In this document: piece after piece, positions 54,169-61,563 of the stretch
Layout of the letters: every line of letters starts with the position of its first letter
Numbering within the stretch: the first letter of the stretch is position 1
From: SAR324 cluster bacterium SAR324-CTD7B
GTDB taxonomy: Bacteria > SAR324 > NAC60-12
Length of the DNA stretch: 64,000 bases
Direction of reading: 5' to 3'
Assembly: GCA_002082305.1 (NCBI GenBank)
Contig: LSNO01000119.1
Location: 1 to 64,000, forward strand
Position numbers and translations under genes: made by a program
The notes under the pieces: model-generated
Databases searched by the model: none
What the model saw: only the letters and a program-made list of their open reading frames with translations
Told to the model about the DNA's origin: nothing

Positions 54169-56163
54169 TTATGCATCAGACAATTCTATATTTGTAATTC
54201 TGCTGTTTGTAAACACAGAAAGAATATCTTTGACCTGCGGAAATGCTCTTGCATTCTTTCGCTTAAGTTCATTTTTTCTCTCTAAAAGTATTTGTTCATG
54301 TTCTACTATAGTTAGCTGAGATGCAGATATTGGAGTAATTTCACAACTAACGTGAACTGAATGGCCAGTCCAGTCGGAAGCAATTTTTTCCAGTAACTCT
54401 CTGTTATCTTCAGTCAGCATAGATGCATAATTTCCGCTTTTGAAAGAAAGTATTAATTGTGATCCTGTCAAATTATGAGGGACCGCATTGCGAACAAAAC
54501 TGGCCAGCTTTGATGACAGTTTTTGAACTTCTTCTGAAAAGTTACACCATTCTTCCGGAGGTTCCATTGAAGTTTCTTCAATGTTTTTTTTGGCAGCAAG
54601 TTTTACAATTTCTTGATTTTGATTAATATTATTCTGAGCTTCCGGTGACATTTCCTTATCTGCATTTTCAGTTTGTTCAGCTTTTACCTGGGATACTTCT
54701 GTTTCTGCAACATATGGGTTTTCTTCATCAACATGAGAATAATTATCTTGATTTGTAACAGAATGCTGCTTTTCAGTCATTTTTGGTTCAGGAGAACTTT
54801 CATTCAACTTGGCAGGTTCAGCAGCAGCTGACTCCGTCTTGTCTGACTTCAAAATGTTTTTAATTACAGTTGCGTCCGTTAATGGTTTATGGGCTCCGGA
54901 CATTTTTAAAAATGAGTGCTGCTGATTTGCTCCGGAATTATCTTTTTCCGGCCCTGAGAGTTCCGCTGGACCTTCAATTACTGAATCTGTATTTTCTGTA
55001 TTTGAGTTTCCGGCAGACTTACTTTTACGTATATTTTGTATTTCACTGATAATCTCCGGAAGGCCGACAAGAGGCTCAATGGATGCAATCTGGAGAATAG
55101 CCATTTCAAAACAAATCTTAGTATGTGCACTACGCTTCATCTGTTCTTCCAACTCCAACAGAATATGAAAAATCTGTTGTAACTCATCGGCACTGACAAT
55201 TTTGCTTAAAGTAGAAAATGTTTCCAGATCATCAGCAGGAATATCTTGAAAAAGAGCTTGATTCATCCCAAGTGTCCGCACAAGTGCGATGGTTTTAATG
55301 GTTTGTAACAAATCAGATAATACATCATTTACATCATGTCCATGTTCTTGAAGTTTCTGAAAATAACTTATGGCCTCACCATCCTTTTTTTCCAGAAGAG
55401 CCTCAATAAATGCAAACCTGGATTCACTGTCCAGTATCCCCAAAATCTGGGCTACTTTCTGATCAGTCGCAGATGTTCCCGTAAAACTTAGAATTTGATC
55501 AATTGCAGTCAATGCATCCCTCATTCCGCCTACTGAATTCCTGCAGATCATTTCAATAGCCTTGCGTGACAACTCGAGATTTTCATTCTTGACAACTGTT
55601 TCCAGAAAATCTGCCATTTTTTTTATTGAAATTCTTAAAAAATCATAGCGTTGACAACGCGAAATAATAGTCGGAGGAATTTTATGGGGATCGGTGGTTG
55701 CGAAAATAAATTTCACATACGGAGGTGGTTCTTCCAGTGTTTTAAGAAGCGCGTTAAAAGACTCGAGAGTGAGCATGTGCGCCTCATCAATGATATATAT
55801 TTTGTAGCGGCATTTTGCCGGTACATAATTTACGTTTTCACGCAACTCACGAATATTTTCAATTCCACGGTTGGAGGCAGCATCTATCTCGATAACATCT
55901 GCAGATGCGTTTTGATTGATTTCAGTACAGTTTTCACATCTATTGCACGGGTCCCCATTGTCGGGATTCAAGCAGTTGACAGCCCTTGTTAAAATTCTGG
56001 CTGCACTGGTTTTTCCAACTCCTCGTGATCCAGTAAATAAAAAGGCATGAGCAACTCTGTCTGAAAGAACTGCATTGCGTAAAGTCTGGGCTGTAGTTTC
56101 TTGCCCAATCAGATCGTCAAAACGTGAAGGGCGTAACTTGCGCGCCAGAACGACATAAGACAT
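54169..56163 (-). CDS. dnaX: DNA polymerase III subunit gamma/tau
   Basis: 664 residues. The ATG at 56163 gives the canonical MSYVVLARKLRPSRFDDLIG; an upstream ATG at 56211 would run through the SRP RNA and is rejected. Walker A GSRGVGKTSAAR, the zinc-binding cysteines (CLNPDNGDPCNRCENC), DEAHMLTLESFNALLKTLEE and sensor 1 FATTDPHKIPPTIISRCQR are present. A long polar linker (about 370-530) precedes the C-terminal region. An A8 tract (plus-strand T8 at 54584-54591) has a -1 frame stop two codons later, allowing a shortened gamma-type product. Confidence 0.93.
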   Translation of the reverse strand: MSYVVLARKLRPSRFDDLIGQETTAQTLRNAVLSDRVAHAFLFTGSRGVGKTSAARILTRAVNCLNPDNGDPCNRCENCTEINQNASADVIEIDAASNRGIENIRELRENVNYVPAKCRYKIYIIDEAHMLTLESFNALLKTLEEPPPYVKFIFATTDPHKIPPTIISRCQRYDFLRISIKKMADFLETVVKNENLELSRKAIEMICRNSVGGMRDALTAIDQILSFTGTSATDQKVAQILGILDSESRFAFIEALLEKKDGEAISYFQKLQEHGHDVNDVLSDLLQTIKTIALVRTLGMNQALFQDIPADDLETFSTLSKIVSADELQQIFHILLELEEQMKRSAHTKICFEMAILQIASIEPLVGLPEIISEIQNIRKSKSAGNSNTENTDSVIEGPAELSGPEKDNSGANQQHSFLKMSGAHKPLTDATVIKNILKSDKTESAAAEPAKLNESSPEPKMTEKQHSVTNQDNYSHVDEENPYVAETEVSQVKAEQTENADKEMSPEAQNNINQNQEIVKLAAKKNIEETSMEPPEEWCNFSEEVQKLSSKLASFVRNAVPHNLTGSQLILSFKSGNYASMLTEDNRELLEKIASDWTGHSVHVSCEITPISASQLTIVEHEQILLERKNELKRKNARAFPQVKDILSVFTNSRITNIELSDA

Positions 56164-56191
56164 GAGAGGAATTCCAATATTTACGAAGAGA

Positions 56192-56282
56192 GGCTGAGGA
56201 ATGCGGCACATCTACGAAATCTTAGTGCTGCTTCCGCTAGGATCTGACACGGTTCGAAATTTTCGATTGCGCACCCCCAGCC
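56192..56282 (-). ncRNA. ffs: Bacterial signal recognition particle RNA (4.5S-type)
   Basis: On the minus strand, 91 bases run from GGCTGGGGGTGCG to CCGCATTCCTCAGCC. These ends pair in a 13-bp helix with a single bulged base. The middle contains the conserved SRP core GTCAGATCCTAGCGGAAGCAGC, including the apical GGAA tetraloop region and the AGCAGC that contact Ffh. Location just upstream of dnaX-ebfC is the usual place for the gene in many bacteria. No Alu domain is present, as in the short proteobacterial form. Confidence 0.85.
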
Positions 56283-56567
56283 ACAAGAAGTCTTTATCTA
56301 AAGTTTTTAGGCTAATATCAAGACATTGGATTTGAAATAGTGTCTTTTTTATTAATTTAACCTTTCAATTGCCTTTGAATTTCTTTCTAAGTAACTTTTT
56401 GTTAGAAAATTGTAATTGATTTTCATAAATAATGCACCAATTTTCAACTCTTAATAATTTAATTTATATAGATTCCACTTCTTCACAAAGACAGTTAATA
56501 CTGTTAAACTAGTTACTCCAAATATTATAACCCTTTTTCATTAAATATTTTTGTCTTTCAATTATAC
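56283..56567. other. Divergent intergenic region between SRP RNA and HTH-EIIA gene
   Basis: About 285 very AT-rich bases; presumably the promoters of the SRP RNA/dnaX transcript and of the HTH-EIIA gene. No specific site was identified. Confidence 0.4.
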
Positions 56568-57248
56568 ATGTCTAAATGGTTGGTTGTTTCAGATGTCGTT
56601 CAGTTGCTGCATGTTCCTGAAGCAACTATTTATCGTTGGATACGTCAGGGTGATATTCCCTGCATCATTCGTCGCGGGAAATATTACTTTAATCAATCTA
56701 CTCTAATTTCCTGGGCTGATTCAAAACACATACACCTTGAAGAACACAAAAGAAGATCCCGCAAGAGCAAAGAACAAGTTTCTCAGTCACGCCTGATTGA
56801 AGCTCTCAAAGCAGGAAATGTTTTTCATGCTGTTCCATCAAGTTCAATAGAATCACTTTTTCAGCAAGTTTCAGTACAAATGGATTTGCCTCAACCTATT
56901 GGAGACTCATTAGCCGAATTGCTTTTGCAAAGGGAACATCTTTCTTCAACCGGAATTGGTAACGGAATTGCGATTCCGCATTGTAAAACACCACTAGGTA
57001 AACAAATAAATAAATCCATGGTAGGTACATTTTTTTTGGAAAACTCATTGGATTTTATGGCACCGGACGGTTTACCTGTTTTTGTTGTATTTGTACTTTT
57101 GAGTGTTGATTCTTTTCACCATCTTCAACTTATTTCTCAACTTGCCCGTATTCTAAGTCAATCGCAGATGATTGACTTTCTCAACAATTCACCTTCATTA
57201 GATAATCTAGTTGAACAATTTCAAAAAACACTGGCAGAGAAAGCTTAA
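56568..57248 (+). CDS. HTH domain fused to PTS EIIA domain (PtsN-like)
   Basis: 226 residues. An N-terminal MerR/excisionase-type helix-turn-helix (about 1-52; VVQLLHVPEATIYRWIRQGD, IIRRGKYYFNQSTLISW) is joined by a basic linker to a PTS EIIA-type domain (about 75-224) with the phosphorylatable H138 in GNGIAIPHCKTP. PtsN signals nitrogen/potassium status through phosphorylation. The fusion suggests DNA binding or partner binding controlled by phosphorylation. Its 3' end overlaps the CLC-channel gene by 38 bases. Confidence 0.87.
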   Translation: MSKWLVVSDVVQLLHVPEATIYRWIRQGDIPCIIRRGKYYFNQSTLISWADSKHIHLEEHKRRSRKSKEQVSQSRLIEALKAGNVFHAVPSSSIESLFQQVSVQMDLPQPIGDSLAELLLQREHLSSTGIGNGIAIPHCKTPLGKQINKSMVGTFFLENSLDFMAPDGLPVFVVFVLLSVDSFHHLQLISQLARILSQSQMIDFLNNSPSLDNLVEQFQKTLAEKA

Positions 57249-58977
57249 CAAATTCCTTTCGCGCGGTTTGGCTGGATCTGACACCGATCTACTTTCACGT
57301 TACCAGGCTGTTTCTGCCAGGGAAGCTGTGGTGATGATGACTGCAGCATTGGCAATCGGTCTGGGTTGCGGAGTTCTTGCCGTCGGACTTAACTGGAGCG
57401 TACATTCTCTAAGACTCTTCATAAGCGACTTAGACTTAGGTTGGCGAGCCATATTTTTTCCTGCTCTGGGAGCCGGAATTGCTGTATTTTTGGTGCGATC
57501 TCTCATGCATGACTCTGCAGGACATGGAGTGTCAGATGTAATAAAGGCCATAGCAATGGGATCAGAAGGTCTCAGGAGACGCATGATTTTCTCGCGATTT
57601 TTCGGAAGCTTTCTGACAGTAGGTAGTGGAGGTTCAACCGGTTTGGAAGGTCCAATAGTGAGTATTGGTGCAGCACTGGGTTCAACACTGGGACGCTGGC
57701 TTAACATGAATGAGCGTCACAAAAAACTTCTTGTTGGTTACGGAGCAGCAGGTGCAGTTGCAGGAATTTTCAATGCCCCACTTACAGGTCTTATTTTTTC
57801 ATTAGAAATAATTATAGGAGAATGGACGTATTTAACTATTTTACCCACGATCATTGCAGCTGTTTCTGCAACAGAACTCAGTCGCTGGATAACTGGAAAT
57901 AAGATTGCTTTCTTTCAGGAAATAGCTGGTTTTTCCCTCACCTCGTTACTTGCCTGCTTTGTACTTGGGGCCTTGACAGGAGTCATCTCCATATTGTTTG
58001 CCCGAAGTTTGTTGTTATGGGAAAAATTTTTTACAAAAGTCTCTCTTCATCATTGGATACGTGCCGCAATTGGTGGGCTGTTTGTAGGAACATTAGGTTT
58101 TTTTATGCCTGAAGTGTTGTCAGAAGGATACTCAGCTACTCAAGTCTTTCTGACTGATTCAATACGTCCGGAACTTGCTTTTGTTCTGCTTTTTGTACTG
58201 CTCAAATTTCTTGCCTGCGGGATGACACTCGGTAGTGGCGGCATCGGAGGAGTTTTTGCGCCCAGCCTTGTGATTGGCAGTGGTGTGGGTTTGGCTTTTG
58301 GAATGATCATGCATTCACTCCCACTGGACGGGGTTGCTGAAGATGCTGCTTTTGCTCTAGCAGGTATGGCAGGAATGGTTGCAGGTGTCATGCACGGACC
58401 ACTGACGGGGATTTTCCTTGTTATGGAAGTAACTCGAGGTTATTCAATGATTTTGCCGCTGATGTTAACTGCAAGCAGTGCAATGGTTGTAAGTTCATTT
58501 TTCGAGATCGGTTCAGTCTATACCCAGGATTTGATTAAACAGGGTAGTTTGATCAAGCGTGGAACTGATCGTTACTTGCTGCATCATCTGAATATTGGAG
58601 ATATTTTGGACAAGGATTTCATAACTATTCGTGAAGATCTGCTTTTGAGAAATTTTATTGAGGAATTCAAGAAGGCACGTCGAAACTATTTTCCTGTTCT
58701 GAATAAAGAAAATAAATGTGTGGGAGTTGTTTTTCTTGATGACATCCGTCCTCATCTTTTTGACAGAAGTCTTTATGATTTAGTGACAATGGGATCAGTC
58801 ATGCGTAATCTGCCCTTAATCAGCCTAAATGAGCCAATCAGTGCTGCCTTAGACAAGTTTGAAACCTCTAAAGCCTGGTCATTACCTGTAGTAGAAGGTG
58901 ATCAATTTTTAGGTATGCTTTCTAAATCAACTCTCTTCGACCATTATCGTCGTGAACTGCAAATTCAATCAATATAA
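57211..58977 (+). CDS. CLC-family chloride channel/transporter with C-terminal CBS pair
   Basis: 588 residues. The CLC pore motifs are GSGGSTGLEGP (with the gating glutamate), the later GSGGIGGVFAPSLVIG, and MAGMVAGVMHGPLTG. About ten hydrophobic segments span residues 35-435, and two CBS domains follow (about 460-580; DFITIREDLLLRNF and LPLISLNEPISAALDKF). The start is uncertain: TTG at 57211 overlaps the previous gene by 38 bases, and TTG at 57268 is an alternative; neither has a good ribosome site. It exchanges chloride for protons or conducts chloride. Confidence 0.88.
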   Translation: MNNFKKHWQRKLNKFLSRGLAGSDTDLLSRYQAVSAREAVVMMTAALAIGLGCGVLAVGLNWSVHSLRLFISDLDLGWRAIFFPALGAGIAVFLVRSLMHDSAGHGVSDVIKAIAMGSEGLRRRMIFSRFFGSFLTVGSGGSTGLEGPIVSIGAALGSTLGRWLNMNERHKKLLVGYGAAGAVAGIFNAPLTGLIFSLEIIIGEWTYLTILPTIIAAVSATELSRWITGNKIAFFQEIAGFSLTSLLACFVLGALTGVISILFARSLLLWEKFFTKVSLHHWIRAAIGGLFVGTLGFFMPEVLSEGYSATQVFLTDSIRPELAFVLLFVLLKFLACGMTLGSGGIGGVFAPSLVIGSGVGLAFGMIMHSLPLDGVAEDAAFALAGMAGMVAGVMHGPLTGIFLVMEVTRGYSMILPLMLTASSAMVVSSFFEIGSVYTQDLIKQGSLIKRGTDRYLLHHLNIGDILDKDFITIREDLLLRNFIEEFKKARRNYFPVLNKENKCVGVVFLDDIRPHLFDRSLYDLVTMGSVMRNLPLISLNEPISAALDKFETSKAWSLPVVEGDQFLGMLSKSTLFDHYRRELQIQSI

Positions 58978-59112
58978 AAATAATTTACTAAATCACTTGA
59001 TATTTTTTCATTTTACCCTAACTTTACATCATCAAGTTTTTTTCAAAGAAGAATCCGATTGAAATCCAAGAGTTTTCAGATTTTAATCAACTAACCTTAA
59101 ATACCATGAGTT

Positions 59113-59388
59113 ATGAACAAATCAGAATTAATAGAAGAGTTAGCGGCTAAAACAGGATACAATCCAAAATTAACGGACAAAATGGTTCGTATCTTTTTTG
59201 ACCGTATCAAAGCTGCACTAAGTGCCGGTGATAAAGTAGAAATCCGCGGATTTGGTTCTTTTACACTGAAAAAATATAAAGGATATATTGGAAGGAATCC
59301 TAAGACAGGAGAAACTGTGGAGGTCAAACCAAAGCAACTTCCAGTGTTCCGGACAGGCAAAGATTTGCGCAGTCGAGTCAATCAGTAA
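59113..59388 (+). CDS. Integration host factor/HU-family DNA-binding protein
   Basis: 91 residues, the typical size. The signature VEIRGFGSFTLKKYKGYIGR followed by NPKTGETVEV and KQLPVFRTGKDL places it in the IHF/HU family, closest to IHF-beta by the GRNPKTGE arm. It bends DNA as a dimer. It converges on fliM with only 13 bases between the stops. Confidence 0.92.
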   Translation: MNKSELIEELAAKTGYNPKLTDKMVRIFFDRIKAALSAGDKVEIRGFGSFTLKKYKGYIGRNPKTGETVEVKPKQLPVFRTGKDLRSRVNQ

Positions 59389-59401
59389 CAGTTTAGATAT
59401 A

Positions 59402-60427
59402 TCATGAATCTTCCGCAGTATCTTTTGCTGGTTGATCCAGTAAGTCACTAAAGCGTGGAGGAGGCTCTATTAGCTTGGTTATTTGAACTGCATTTTTCCC
59501 TTTGTAAGCACCCTGAGTAGCCAAATATTTCAGCTTGTCCTGTACCAGAACTTTAAGCGGTTTATTTTGATCCTGATTTAAGAGAATTCTATCACCCTCT
59601 TTCAAAGTTAGAAAACTCCGAAGGGACATGCGGGCTTCCCCCAGGTCAACCTTTACACCAACTTTTGAATTAAGCAAATTTTCTTCAAGACGACTTACAT
59701 TAACTGCATTGACCTCTTCATCATAGCTTGTTTTTCCTGCCTCAAGTTGGGTACGTACTGGGTCAAGCATTGAATAAGGCAGACAAAGGCTCATTGTGTA
59801 AGGGACACGGTTGATTTCTACATCGAAAGTAGTACTTGCCACAACCTCATCCGGAGGAACAATAGCTGTAAATTTAGAATTGACTTCCATGCGGTCAAAA
59901 TAAGGTTCCAGCGGAGTCAATCTCTTCCAGGCTTTACCTAGATCTTCAAGAGCACTGTGGACGACTTTGGACAGCATTTTAATTTCGATACCGGTAAGCT
60001 CACGTTTTGGAGGTGGATTTTCAAACCAGCCGTTTCCTCCGAAAAGCATATCAATCAGTATGTACACCAGATGATGTTCAAAAACAAACAGGGCGTGTCC
60101 ATGAAGCGGATTCATGCCAAAAACTGTCAGTGAAGCCGGAGTAGAAATGGCAGCAAGATAATCGCGAAAACTGACTAACTCCGTAGCACGCCGTGTCATA
60201 GTAACCGGACGTCTCACATGATGTGAAAAAGTTTGAGCATAAATTCTAGCAAAACGGTCATAAACTGCTTCCAGTCCCGGCATACGACCGCGAATAATTG
60301 GAGCCTGAAAACCCAATTCGTACGGCAACACCACTGTTTTTTCATCTTCTTCCGGGTTCAGTCGTTTGTCTTGTTCAACTGAAATGCGTTTCAGAATCGC
60401 ATTTAATTCTTTTTTCGACTGAGGCAT
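59402..60427 (-). CDS. fliM: Flagellar motor switch protein FliM
   Basis: 341 residues. The middle domain has the core GRMPGLEAVYDRFARIYAQT, ALFVFEHHLVYILIDMLFGG and RELTGIEIKMLSKV, and the C-terminal SpoA-like domain LEENLLNSKVGVKVDLGEA. The N-terminal CheY-binding motif usually LSQxEIDALL is represented only by a divergent SKKELNAILKR. FliM forms the rotor C-ring with FliN and FliG. No other flagellar gene is in this window, so it is a solitary locus. It is divergent from the Nudix gene. Confidence 0.9.
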   Translation of the reverse strand: MPQSKKELNAILKRISVEQDKRLNPEEDEKTVVLPYELGFQAPIIRGRMPGLEAVYDRFARIYAQTFSHHVRRPVTMTRRATELVSFRDYLAAISTPASLTVFGMNPLHGHALFVFEHHLVYILIDMLFGGNGWFENPPPKRELTGIEIKMLSKVVHSALEDLGKAWKRLTPLEPYFDRMEVNSKFTAIVPPDEVVASTTFDVEINRVPYTMSLCLPYSMLDPVRTQLEAGKTSYDEEVNAVNVSRLEENLLNSKVGVKVDLGEARMSLRSFLTLKEGDRILLNQDQNKPLKVLVQDKLKYLATQGAYKGKNAVQITKLIEPPPRFSDLLDQPAKDTAEDS

Positions 60428-60446
60428 AAATTTTTGGAGTAAAGTT

Positions 60447-60926
60447 GTGAAATTAGGTGTTCTGGTTTATCTTGAAAATAATGATGAACATGTTCTGATG
60501 ATTCATCGTGAAAAAGAAGACGAACATAAGGGCCTCTGGTTAGCTCCCGGAGGGAAAGTTGAACCTAATGAAGCTCCGTTTGAAACTGCAGTCCGTGAAA
60601 TGCTGGAAGAAACCGGACTGAAAATTGAAGATCCGGAACTAAAAGCAGTACTTTCTTTTCCTGATCAGGGCGACTCACCTTTTGGTGATGAGTGGCATGT
60701 TTTTGTTTTTTACTCAAACTGCTATTCTGGTACTCTAACAGAAGATTGTCCGGAGGGTCAACTTGAATGGATTCCCAAAGACAACCTGACTGAACTTGCC
60801 TCATGGGAAGGCGACCGGCTGTTTACGCCCAAAATTCTGGAACCCGGATGCTTTTCAGCTAAATTTCTTTATTCTGGTAAAACTTTACTGGATTACACTT
60901 TTTCAAAGTCTAAACTAAGATTGTAA
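60447..60926 (+). CDS. Nudix hydrolase (MutT/8-oxo-dGTP diphosphatase-like)
   Basis: 159 residues from GTG at 60447. The Nudix box GGKVEPNEAPFETAVREM followed by LEETGL is complete. The N-terminus MKLGVLVYLENNDEHVLMIHR and the WIPKDNLTEL segment match the human MTH1/bacterial YjhB-like 8-oxo-dGTP group. It hydrolyses nucleoside diphosphate derivatives. Confidence 0.88.
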   Translation: MKLGVLVYLENNDEHVLMIHREKEDEHKGLWLAPGGKVEPNEAPFETAVREMLEETGLKIEDPELKAVLSFPDQGDSPFGDEWHVFVFYSNCYSGTLTEDCPEGQLEWIPKDNLTELASWEGDRLFTPKILEPGCFSAKFLYSGKTLLDYTFSKSKLRL

Positions 60927-60979
60927 ATTCGAAATTTTTGAAACGCAAGGCAAGACAATATTTTTCCAAAATTAGTACT

Positions 60980-61276
60980 ATGCTCCGTTATTACTGTCTG
61001 ATTTTAATTTTCGCTCTATTCATTGGAGGATGCCAAGTTCAGGTACGCTATCCTACAGAATTTCCTTCAAAAACTACTGTAACCCATGAAGAAAATTATT
61101 GGTTTTGGGGTTTAGTAGGTGAAAAAAAATACGAAGTTTATGACCTCTGCCCCCAGGGTAGAGTTTATGAGATACTCATTTACAGCACATACATGCAAAG
61201 TACATACACAGTACTTTCACTGGGAATCTACAGTCCACGAACTGTCCTCATTGTTTGTTCAATCAGAGGAGAATAG
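60980..61276 (+). CDS. Bor-like lipoprotein
   Basis: 98 residues. A signal peptide with lipobox LFIGGC (lipidated C18) precedes a domain with THEENYWFWGLVGEKKYEV, a conserved-position Cys in DLCPQGRVYEI, and LSLGIYSPRTVLIVCS. This resembles phage lambda Bor/Iss, an outer-membrane lipoprotein with related chromosomal copies. ATG at 60980 is preferred over TTG at 60938 because it gives the normal signal-peptide length. Surface or serum-resistance-type roles are known for Bor but are not implied here. Confidence 0.65.
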   Translation: MLRYYCLILIFALFIGGCQVQVRYPTEFPSKTTVTHEENYWFWGLVGEKKYEVYDLCPQGRVYEILIYSTYMQSTYTVLSLGIYSPRTVLIVCSIRGE

Positions 61277-61306
61277 CCTGAAACCGGAAACAACCGGCTA
61301 TTCAGG
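61277..61306 (+). terminator. Weak hairpin after the Bor-like gene
   Basis: CCTGAA-A-CCGG (61277-61287) pairs with CCGG-CTA-TTCAGG (61294-61306), a 10-pair stem with an internal loop. There is no strong T tract, so termination is uncertain. The rest of the stretch to 61563 (about 257 bases) shows no gene and should contain the promoter of the downstream dehydrogenase. Confidence 0.4.
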
Positions 61307-61563
61307 GGCTATTTGCAAAAAATAATTCCACATTTGTTGTGTCACAGGACCAACCGGACGACCTGTTTTTATAAGGAGATGAATGACAAACTGTTCTAGT
61401 TTCCTTGGATCACTGCGTCAAATACATTGAGTTAATCCAAACCATTGACTGCCTTCATATAAAATCTTACCAGTAATTTTTATATAATTTACTTTTATTT
61501 TTGATAAAACAAAAGTATATTTCTGGAAGCACAATCCCGTAAACTCACTATGTTAAAGTATTA

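Noticed and set aside
56164-56211. Longer dnaX start at 56211
   Set aside because: The extra 16 residues are not DnaX-like and overlap the SRP RNA; MSYVVLARKLRP at 56163 is the family N-terminus.
56245-56265. GGTTCGAA resembling a tRNA T-loop
   Set aside because: It lies within the SRP RNA; no acceptor or anticodon stems fit around it.
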